Shown: positions 10,354 through 16,859 of the stretch, in pieces
Numbering within the stretch: position 1 is the stretch's first letter
Layout: each line of letters begins with the position of its first letter
Assembly (NCBI GenBank): GCA_027579435.1
Contig: JANBPK010001679.1
Coordinates: forward strand, 1-16,859
Length of the DNA: 16,859 nt
DNA from: Candolleomyces eurysporus
Taxonomy: Eukaryota; Basidiomycota; Agaricomycetes; Agaricales; Psathyrellaceae
Direction: 5' to 3'
Notes under the pieces: model-generated
The model's database searches: none
What the model was told of the DNA's origin: nothing
The model's input: only the letters and a program-made list of their open reading frames with translations
Translations under genes and position numbers: made by a program

Positions 10354-10722
10354 GAGTATACGGCAGGAAGAAGCAGAAAATGGGTGTGGCAAAGTGATAG
10401 TTTGTGGTAATGTGTGGTTAAGAGGAGACGATTGTCGGAGGTTCAACTTTCAGATTTGTCGATTCTACTTTTGGAGGACAATGGCGCGGAACCTTTACCA
10501 AGTCGGCCTCTCCAAATTTGGATATCAACACTTTGCCAGTGACCTTCTGATTACTTGAATTCACAAAGGGTGGCTGATCACATATATATATTCACCCACC
10601 ATCGGACACAGATGTTTAAACAGTGGTCGGTTGAAGTAGTGCAATTCTGTATGGTGAACTCCTGTTCACAAAATAATGAACGAACCCTTTAGTTGCCGGT
10701 GTAGCGACAGAGTCAAAAAAAG

Positions 10723-10792
10723 AAGGGATACGGGGAATCGAATCTGAGTTGCCGCATGAGAGGTGGCAATGTTACCCGTTGCACATATCCGA
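10723..10792 (-). pseudogene. Decayed tRNA-Glu(CTC) copy
   Basis: On the minus strand this aligns along its length with the intact tRNA-Glu at 2284-2355 but is two bases shorter. The anticodon CTC and the 5' acceptor strand TCGGATA survive. The 3' acceptor strand is changed to TATCCCT, so the terminal pairs fail. The T stem is broken by changes on its 5' side, and one anticodon-stem pair is A/C. The B box has one mismatch (GATTCGATTCC). A T7 run still follows on the minus strand (10714-10720), so terminator and gene were copied together. It is unlikely to give a functional tRNA. Confidence 0.88.
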
Positions 10793-10953
10793 TACATTGC
10801 AGCATTCAATGAAGCGTCGGGCGGCCGGGACGTTCCGAACACTTCTCAAAATAATCTGAAATGAATGGACGTAAACCCGACAAGGTAGGGCGCGTATTGC
10901 TCCCTGGTTCCGTTTGGAATACTCCCAAACTCAGCAAGCATCACCGAGAGAGN

Positions 10954-10965
10954 CCCCAGCTGGGG
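10954..10965. repeat. 12-bp perfect palindrome CCCCAGCTGGGG
   Basis: The palindrome directly follows the ambiguous base at 10953. It is GC-rich and could be a hairpin that disturbed sequencing, or chance. Confidence 0.5.
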
Positions 10966-11462
10966 TGACGCCGTGACGAGCATTCGTAGGCCGCAGGCGA
11001 CGACTATGTCACCTTAGGACGAGGCCCAAAACCGAGGACGCGCACAGCAGGGCCTGAGCCGAGCGTTCGCAATTAAATAATGTGTAAATAAAGGCATAAA
11101 TTATTATGATACATCCAGCGATGCTTCTCTCTCCATCGTGCTCTAATGCGCAGAATTCACCACTGTTCCAACTGCTCCCTAAAATGCCACAGCGTTGGCA
11201 TTGTAAACCTAGCCATCGTTGACGTGCTCAAAATCTCGGAGTGGTTTTACCGCCGACATGTATGCTTCCGAGAAGTTCTTAGTGCTGCGTCTTATGGACC
11301 ATTTCCTCCTGTAGTTCTAAGCTCTACCAACTTGAATTCACGCTCTTCCTTATCCACGCGTTCACCAGTCTCCCCTTTTCTCGTTCCGAAAACGAATTAC
11401 TCATCCCCTTTTAGTTGACCCTGGAAAGCCACATCGAGGAACATTACCGAGGCATTTTGCCG

Positions 11463-11530
11463 AGGGTACTTAAGGGGGTCGCAAAAGGCCAAGACCACGT
11501 TCCTCCTTGTAACCGGCACAGGGGACGGCA
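11463..11530 (+). repeat. Dispersed repeat, copy 1 (partner at 14192-14262)
   Basis: Both copies carry GAGGGTAYTTAAG, a short variable stretch, then AAGACCACGTTCCTCCTTGT followed by AACYGG. The shared block covers a possible TATA-like TACTTAAG/TATTTAAG element and the start of the dehydrogenase-like coding segment. This suggests duplication of a gene 5' end. Confidence 0.75.
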
Positions 11531-11640
11531 TTGGGCTGCCATCATCTTTGATAGAGCTCCGCAACCGTGCCGCAATCCATGTTGTAGATCGATCGCCTGT
11601 CGCCAGTCGCTTTGAATCATCGCTTTCCTCTCCGCTCCGT
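11463..11640 (+). pseudogene. Short-chain dehydrogenase-like N-terminal fragment (copy 1)
   Basis: The plus-strand frame beginning AAG at 11491 reads KTTFLLVTGTGDGIGLPSSL, then IELRNRAAIHVVDRSPV. This has a hydrophobic first strand, the TGxxxGIG nucleotide-binding motif of short-chain dehydrogenases, and a plausible second strand ending in Asp-Arg. No Met opens the frame: the codon two before KTTF is AAG where ATG would be expected. The later parts of the enzyme (Asn, Ser, YxxxK) are not found downstream, and the frame loses sense by about 11650. It therefore looks like a gene fragment rather than a working gene. About 70 bp recur at 14192-14262. An unrelated reading in another frame is possible, so confidence is moderate. 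Confidence 0.45.
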
Positions 11641-12015
11641 TACGGCAACGTGCCAGGAACTGCGAGCCCCAGTCCCACAGTGTCTTCGGCTTTGACTGGG
11701 AGATGCTTAGGCTCAATGGGAGAAGGAATAAGGGGACAGCACAAGAACCATGCAAAATGCCTCGGCCCTTGCCGTGTGCAGCATCGGCCACTCGCAACAG
11801 GTTTATGACAACGATCAACTTGTGTGTGGATGTGTCTCGGAACTGACCACGTTCTCATTATTCTTTAAACACCCACACCGTGGTATTTTATTTAATAACT
11901 GGTCAACATCTTTCAACGTTCTGGAACCTTCGTGCGGCTCTCCTTCCATCTGTCTAAGCTCTGGGCACCCGAGTCAAACAGATCATGCTTGGCTGACTGA
12001 TCCGACATCTAATCA

Positions 12016-12035
12016 CTGACTGATACGCTGATTGG
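12016..12035 (+). promoter_or_regulatory. Possible upstream elements of the metallothionein gene
   Basis: CTGACTGAT occurs twice, at 11993-12001 and 12016-12024, and ATTGG (CCAAT on the other strand) lies at 12031-12035, about 240 bp before the metallothionein ATG. Repeated motifs upstream of a metal-response gene are plausible control sites. No known metal-regulator site is matched, so this is only a candidate. Confidence 0.25.
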
Positions 12036-12166
12036 CTGCGTACATTTACCTCAACCGTCACAGCTACAGATCAGGCATTTTTTTGAATGAGTGCTATGGC
12101 ACTGCTTGCTGCTCCGGGGTACAGAATCGGACGGCTGTAAACACGGGACAAATAAGCTCCATGGGA

Positions 12167-12174
12167 TATATAAA
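12167..12174 (+). promoter_or_regulatory. TATA box TATATAAA of the metallothionein gene
   Basis: A consensus TATA box lies 97-104 bp before the ATG at 12271, followed by a pyrimidine-rich leader with CATTC and CATCTTC stretches typical of fungal transcription start regions. A strong TATA box suits a highly inducible gene. Confidence 0.7.
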
Positions 12175-12270
12175 GGGTCGTGTTTCTGCCTTCATTCTAC
12201 ATCTTCAGCATCGTCTTGAATACTCACTTGCACTCAAATCTCAATCACCCAAACTAAACTACTGATCATC

Positions 12271-12642
12271 ATGGTATGTTAACTATGGTCCCTGACGGTT
12301 CTACCTTCGACTAACCCTCCCCGTGAACGATTCTAGGTCTTCCAAATTGTTGCAACCCCAGTCTCCTTCCCCTGCAACAGCGAGTCCTGCTCTTGCAGCT
12401 CCTGCAGCTGCTGCACGTTGGCCACCCACACCACTTTGCTAGTGCCTGATACCTACGACGCCCTTTCCGCTTTCACTCCTAGTTACACCTGCTCTGGACA
12501 GCCTACCAATGCCAACAACGGCTGCGGATCGAGGTCTTGCACTTGCACCAAGTATGCACTGTGCCCCCTCTTTGTGGAGGAATAGAGAACTGACATTTCG
12601 CATCGTAGCTGCTCCTGCAAGGCTGGTGAATGCAAGTGCTGA
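12271..12642 (+). CDS. Metallothionein, 83 aa, two Cys clusters
   Basis: Exons are 12271-12273 (the ATG alone), 12337-12551 and 12609-12642. Intron 1 has donor GTATGT, branch site CTAAC and acceptor TCTAG; intron 2 is GTATGC to GTAG. The product has 14 Cys in 83 residues. Cluster one is CNSESCSCSSCSCC at 14-27. A 25-residue linker with one His (ATHTT) follows. Cluster two starts at C53 and ends CGSRSCTCTNCSCKAGECKC at 64-83. The CxC and CxxC spacing, the lack of aromatic residues inside the clusters and the CKC end are metallothionein features. Such proteins bind Cu, Zn or Cd ions in the cytosol and buffer or detoxify them; which metal cannot be told. Most fungal copper metallothioneins are shorter with a single cluster, so the two-cluster form with a long hydrophobic-leaning linker is noteworthy. 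There is no signal peptide. The gene is easy to miss because no single long frame covers it. Confidence 0.88.
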
Positions 12643-12934
12643 TTTACTGGCCTACAAATTGACGGGCCCTCTCCTGAGCCTTGTAAAGTCTGAGTGCTCT
12701 TCAAATCCTATGTGAACTTGTTACTTCCCCTGCTTTGGCTTCGATATGGCGCATGTCTATCCGATTCGTACTGTTTAAGCTTGATCTGTAAAGTAGTTTT
12801 CGTGTGAAAGCGAACTGTATTCTCGAGTTTCTTTACGTTGGCTTTCGTCGCAATCTTCAGATGAAAAAAGAAAAATCAATAATCACAATTCAAACATCGA
12901 AATGACTCATACAGGGGTTACCTATCGAGTATAA
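12643..12934. other. 3' flank of the metallothionein gene
   Basis: This AT-rich stretch with A-rich patches near 12865-12882 probably holds the 3' UTR and polyadenylation region of the metallothionein gene. I see no gene in it. Confidence 0.5.
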
Positions 12935-13144
12935 CAGCTGGTTGCATCTTTTGATATTTGTTTATCTGTGGAGCGTACAAATAAAACATGATACCCAAAC
13001 GGGGTGGGTCGTCGCTTCAACCGCCACCTCCCTCACTGTAGAACTCTCTCAAATTTATTTGGTTGCTGCGCCACTGCTCCACAGATAAACAAATATCAAA
13101 AAGGGAGCGCGGCGAATTCTGGTCTATCGATATGCAACCAGCTG
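12935..13144. repeat. Interrupted inverted repeat (fold-back) upstream of the RidA gene
   Basis: 12949-12974 is a perfect 26-bp inverted match to 13076-13101. Outside it, 12935-12946 (CAGCTGGTTGCA) is a perfect 12-bp inverted match to 13133-13144. The arms are separated by 2 bp on the left and 31 bp on the right, so the right side has about 29 extra bases. The loop is about 101 bp. It could be a small non-autonomous fold-back element with a later insertion, or a cruciform-forming region in the promoter or leader of the RidA gene. Confidence 0.85.
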
Positions 13145-13239
13145 AAATAAGCGTTGACGAGATGATCAGATCATCCTTTATTTCACGAGAGCTCGTCCAT
13201 TCTAAACGGGAACATCCCCTCAACCACCGATTCATTACT

Positions 13240-13675
13240 ATGTCGACCCCGTCGTCCGATAACACCACTTCCCAAACCCTCTACCATCGCACCTCGAACC
13301 CGTACGAAGGTCTCTTCGGATACTCTCGCGCCGTGAAGAAAGGGCCCTTCGTTTTCGTCTCCGGCACAACTTCGATCGACCCATCGACTGGGATAGTGCT
13401 AGCACCCATCCTCCGCGTACCAGCAAGCAATCGCTATCTTCTCAGAAATCATCAAAGCCGTGGAGACCTTGGGGGGAGAGAAGGAAGATATCACGCGAGT
13501 AAGGATGTTCGTCACGAGAGATGAGGACGCAGAGGACGTTGGAAGGGCATTGAAGGAATCTCTGGGTGGAGGTGAAGGTGATAGAGGTGGCCCGGCAGCA
13601 ACCATGATCCTGGGTATTCGGTTCGTCGATAAGGATATGAGAGTGGAGATTGAGGCGGACGCTGTGGTTCCGTGA
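13240..13675 (+). CDS. RidA/YjgF/YER057c/UK114-family protein with a one-base frame break
   Basis: ATG at 13240 opens MSTPSSDNTTSQ, then the family region FGYSRAVKKGPFVFVSGTTS and SIDPSTGIV. The frame then shifts by one base at about 13399-13400. If T13400 is discounted, GTGCAGCACCCA gives IVQHPSSAYQQAIAIF, and the rest reads through IKAVETLGGEKEDITRVRMF, PAATMILGIRFVDKDM and RVEIEADAVVP to TGA at 13673. The repaired reading would be 144 aa, normal for the family. Family members deaminate reactive enamine/imine intermediates released by PLP enzymes and usually form trimers; this copy's substrate is unknown. No intron explains the break, since the only local GT-AG spans 7 bp. It is a sequencing error or a young pseudogene. 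No neighbouring PLP enzyme is seen. Confidence 0.85.
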
Positions 13676-13889
13676 GAAGGGAAGGTTTAGGAGGTGGGGT
13701 TACGCGGGATCTGGATGTTTTGTATTAATGAAATACATTTGGAACCGAGATAAACACCTTGGAAGAATCGCTCCAGGGAACCTCGAAAATTCACGCTCGA
13801 AGGTCGTTCTGCAATCAGCCTCCGTTGGTGAGATCCCAACCTGAACGCTAATCGTACTCAATGGAGATGTCGATTTTACCAAGGACGCG

Positions 13890-14130
13890 ATGACGGCTTC
13901 TCCTACCGCTCAGTTCGACGCAGTCTGGGGGGAGAGGAAAGACTGCGTTCAAATTCAACAGGCATGCGATCTCGTCAATCCGCAAATGGGCTACGCTCCG
14001 ATCAACACCATATTGGACCAGGAGTGATTTTCACAAACCTGAAGCTCTTGGTGCACGTTGTGTCGCGCAAGTTCGCGTTCCCAGAAGCTGACCAGAGTAT
14101 GCTGCGGGACCGTTCAGACTTTATTTGTTG
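13890..14130 (+). pseudogene. Small unidentified coding remnant in two frames
   Basis: From ATG at 13890 the plus strand reads MTASPTAQFDAVWGERKDCV, then NPQMGYAPINTILDQE and a stop. In the adjoining frame the sequence goes on directly as VIFTNLKLLVHVVSRKFAFP and EADQSMLRDRSDF to a stop near 14130. The compositionally protein-like text continuing across one frame change suggests a decayed gene piece. I do not recognise the family, and chance cannot be excluded. Confidence 0.3.
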
Positions 14131-14191
14131 AATGAGAGCGATAAGAGGGATCAGGAGAAAAAATCTCACCAAAATGAATTCTCCAGTGGAC

Positions 14192-14262
14192 TGAGGGTAT
14201 TTAAGAGGGTAAAAAAAGGTCAAGACCACGTTCCTCCTTGTAACTGGAACACGGACGGCGCA
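14192..14262 (+). repeat. Dispersed repeat, copy 2 (partner at 11463-11530)
   Basis: This shares GAGGGTATTTAAG and AAGACCACGTTCCTCCTTGT with copy 1. In the dehydrogenase frame it reads KTTFLLVTGT, then diverges after ACACGGACGG and stops shortly after. The TGxxxGIG motif is lost here. Both copies have AAG where a start ATG would be expected, suggesting that an already broken sequence was duplicated. Confidence 0.75.
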
Positions 14263-14987
14263 GATCCTTCCACTCGGACACCTCTGAAAGGAGGCACCTG
14301 AGGTAACGCTTGGACCAGGCGATTGATTCAACCGCCCGTGGTGTGTACTCCATCAAGGGAAGGTGGCTTAATGCTGGACGGGACGTAGCGGATCTCGTAT
14401 AGACCAGGTTTATGAGTAGACTAGGCATGTCGAGGGTGAGTAGAAGTGGTGACTGTGGAGAGGGTGGTGTCAGTAGATTCACCGAGTTACTCTTCTCGAG
14501 CTCGTAGCAGCCTTCTCTACTCGTTTGAAGTACAAAGAATCTAAGTTACGAGGGTGTCACATACCTTGGTATGAAAGTCCCCAGGGTGCCAAAGCACCAT
14601 ATTNCCCTTTTGCAAACAGAAGATGGTCTACAATGTAGCCCAGCCTACGGACCCCAGAAGAAATCATGTGAGCTTCGAATGAGACTCTAATAATCATTCT
14701 GCCTGACATTGATTGGTCCCATGGCCACTTTGATACACAACACGTCTTCAAAGCGGTTTTCACGTTTTTCAATGGATAAAGGGAAATGGCGGAAGGAGGT
14801 TTTATATGACCCCCTGGTGCAAAACGTTGAATTGGGGGCGAACTTGTAGACTCTAGAGCTTATACACGCAAACACGTTTGCCACTGGGACTGCGTCAATG
14901 ACCAATAATACATTTAAATTTGATTGCGAGAAGGGAGCTTAAGGTCCCATACTTCGATGGGCCAGTGCAGTGAAGACATGAGGCGCG

Positions 14988-16386
14988 ATGGACTCGCAAG
15001 AGCTCATCTTGTGTGGAGGAGTGGACGATGAGAGGGTATGGGACGAAGTGCAGAGACTCGAGAAGCTACGCGAATGGGGTAAAAAATACAGCTTCGATGG
15101 CTTTGCAAGGTGTGTAGATCTCGTTTCTCTTGCTTTATTCTTTCCCTGTCTCATCGCCTGTTTATTTTCCAGCGAGGTAATGCTCTACCATTTTACCGCC
15201 GGCCTTGAAGTCGTATCTTTCCTCCATCTCGCCTTGGAGTTCTCTGTTCCACCCACTTCCAATGCCACTGGTGGACCCAAGGTTCAACCAGTGCTACATT
15301 TCGACAACGGCGATCCCGATCGGCCTACTCTCCAAAGGGTGTATCGCTGCTTTGAAGCCGGACTCCGGCACAGCGACCCTTTCGGTACATCGACGCCCAG
15401 CAGGCACACTGAGTCACGAGTACGCCTCGATTCAGTATGTAATGGCCATACTGAGCATGAAGACAACCTGACCCATGTTCTCTTTCGTCGCGCTCAACGT
15501 CTTTGTGGCTCGTGGCGAGCTGGACGAGGTATCTCTACCCTGATCGCAAAAAATTCACCGATATCCTTGCTTCAAGTACTTCCAACGGGTGGGGAGTGAA
15601 CTGGGAGCTATTCACGAGGATCATTGAAGACCGCTACAGCAACCGACTCGAAATTCTACACCACACCCTCCACGGCTTGCATGGAGGCAGAAGTTCCTCA
15701 CCAATCGAGTGATTACCACAGGCCCATCGGTACATCGATACATCGACGGCATGTTGACGCCATACGTTCTCAATAGTGTTCACCCTCCAGTTCGGTCGAC
15801 TTCGACAAATACACTCCCCACCGCCTCACACCTGGGCCGTCCCCGTTTTCCGTGAACGCGCCGCCACACATGTAGGGGTCTCAAAGTCGACACGACGCAG
15901 GCAGAAGTTCTCTTAAATCCGCAAGTGGAGTGCTACATGAAATTTGTGGGACTATAATCGGCTTGTGGGTGCACGGCATTGGAACCGGCCTTGACCTCCT
16001 CTCCCGACTCCACAGCTCCTTACCACCATTACACTGAGAAACTCACGGATCTCATTGTTTGGCTGGATTGGAGCGCATGGCTCAAGTGCCGAAATCCAAC
16101 TTGTACCCTCGAAAAGACGTGCCATTTGCGACGTGGCCGTTATTTTACAGCGTCAAGCCCTGGCCGCCCAGTGCTCCTCGTCGTCTTTATCCGGATTGGG
16201 GAGATCCCGGTGATACGTACGAGCGGGACTTCCCAAAACCGCGGTGTTATAGGAGGGTGTCCCCGTTCAAGCTTCCGTGGAAATATGGTTCTCAGGAGGT
16301 AATCTACATATCTCTAAAATTTCATGCTGCTGCTGAATGATGTGTAGTCCCATCGGAGAAGAACTTGGGCCCTAAGGGGGCGCTAA
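14988..16386 (+). pseudogene. Multiply frameshifted remnant of a larger unidentified gene
   Basis: Protein-like pieces follow one another on the plus strand in changing frames. ATG at 14988 opens MDSQELILCGGVDDERVWDE to FDGFA, then a good GT-AG intron at 15110-15172 joins in frame to EVMLYHFTAGLEVVSFLHLA and DRPTLQRVYRCFEAGLRHSD. Next come SHEYASIQYVMAILSM (15406-15456), WLVASWTRYLYPDRKKF and NGWGVNWELFTRIIEDRYSN (15503-15670), then YIDGMLTPYVLNSVHPP, VLHEICGTIIGLWVHG (from 15931), EKLTDLIVWLDWSAWLKCR, and FATWPLFYSVKPWPPSAP to WKYGSQE (ends 16298). At least five frame changes with internal stops mark a pseudogene. The pieces look like one conserved fungal protein of several hundred residues; I cannot name the family. 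The last piece could alternatively be a small two-exon gene (16077-16298, 16348-16386; 86 aa). Confidence 0.6.
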
Positions 16387-16859
16387 AGCTGAAGCTAGGG
16401 TACAGGAATTGGCTTTCCCAAGCTTAGCCAATGCAGCCGATGTATTAACAGACAACCGCGAACGAATGAAACGACACACTGGGGGTCAGATGATATGCCC
16501 CAGAAGGGTTCGTGCAACTATGCACAGTAGTACTGAATGGTGTGGCTTGGAGCAGAGTACCACCTATAGTCAGGCTCCAAGCATGCGTCGGTCAAGGTAC
16601 GTCAGTGAGTGCCCACCTGCATTAGACTTTGTTTACGAAAACCTCATTTGCGTGTTTGCTCATGTGCATCATGTCCAGTGAGGTTCTCCATATCGAGTCT
16701 TCCCTTCCTAATTTCCGCAATTTGGCCGATGCGATGTGTCGCGTTCTGCTTACTCTTCAATGAGCTCGAGTCCACCGACGCTATAGTAAGAGAGGCGAGT
16801 ATTGTACTCAAATCCACGCCTCCTGGCTCTGACCTTCAAGGCTCTTTTGCAAAGCTGAC
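16387..16859. other. Right-end stretch, no gene recognised
   Basis: Short open frames on both strands have no recognisable motif. An exon of a gene lying to the right cannot be excluded. Confidence 0.5.

Larger units (their letters stand above)
10447..11470. other. Gene-poor stretch upstream of the kinase gene
   Basis: This holds the probable promoter of the FunK1 gene, the pseudo-tRNA at 10723-10792, an N at 10953 followed by a short palindrome, and an AT-rich patch around 11071-11110. A 90-codon plus-strand frame at 11146-11418 has no recognisable motif and I do not call it a gene. Confidence 0.5.
13676..14987. other. Relic-rich spacer
   Basis: This holds a possible coding remnant at 13890-14130, the second copy of the dehydrogenase-like repeat at 14192-14262, and an N at 14584. 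No intact gene is seen. A minus-strand 93-codon frame at 14201-14482 has no recognisable motif. Confidence 0.5.

Noticed and set aside
10600..10800. tRNA-derived SINE built on the pseudo-tRNA
   Set aside because: The T-run terminator follows directly and there is no tRNA-unrelated body or tail downstream on that strand, so a simple copied tRNA gene fits better.
11146..11418. 90-codon plus-strand frame
   Set aside because: No recognisable motif, no splice support and no homology to other parts of the window; it lies in a repeat-bearing, gene-poor stretch.
1..16859. CRISPR array, bacterial operon, or complete transposon
   Set aside because: There are no regularly spaced repeats, no transposase or reverse transcriptase motifs and no paired terminal repeats around coding sequence. 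The introns show that this is eukaryotic DNA.

Overview
The window looks like nuclear DNA of a filamentous basidiomycete, most likely an Agaricomycete mushroom or wood-decay fungus. The signs are short GT-AG introns of about 48-63 bp, dispersed F-box-like genes with a coiled coil before the box, a DUF6535 membrane protein, a FunK1-type kinase, and an intronless nuclear tRNA-Glu. Two N bases and two single-base frame breaks in otherwise well-kept genes suggest a draft assembly.

Layout, left to right. (1) 1-2355: a minus-strand F-box-like gene running off the left edge, then a decayed minus-strand F-box relative with a break inside the box, then an intact minus-strand tRNA-Glu(CTC). (2) 2571-4638: a plus-strand four-exon integral peroxisomal membrane peroxin with a C-terminal DysF domain (Pex24/Pex29-like). 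It is in one frame only if a run of eight Gs is read as seven. (3) 4981-7713: a plus-strand six-exon DUF6535 membrane protein of 821 aa. (4) 7873-10353: a minus-strand four-exon FunK1-family kinase of 765 aa, convergent with the DUF6535 gene. (5) 10447-12270: gene-poor, with a decayed second copy of the tRNA-Glu and a short-chain-dehydrogenase-like fragment. (6) 12271-12642: a compact three-exon metallothionein (83 aa, 14 Cys) behind a good TATA box; exon 1 is only the ATG. (7) 12935-13144: an interrupted inverted repeat. (8) 13240-13675: a RidA/YjgF-family gene with one apparent extra base. (9) 13680-16386: relic territory, with a small two-frame coding remnant, a second copy of the dehydrogenase-like segment, and a multiply frameshifted gene remnant. 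(10) 16387-16859: nothing recognised.

The genes do not form an obvious pathway or cluster. Housekeeping-type genes (peroxin, RidA, tRNA) sit among lineage-expanded Agaricomycete families (F-box, DUF6535, FunK1) and several decaying duplicates, so the region looks like a high-turnover accessory segment. I found no CRISPR array and no complete mobile element. Nothing here clearly amounts to an undescribed multi-gene system. The most useful items are the split metallothionein, the two coding frame breaks, the tRNA-Glu/pseudo-tRNA pair and the relic genes. Exon junctions were worked out by hand from splice sites and reading frames, and family assignments rest on remembered family features, not searches.
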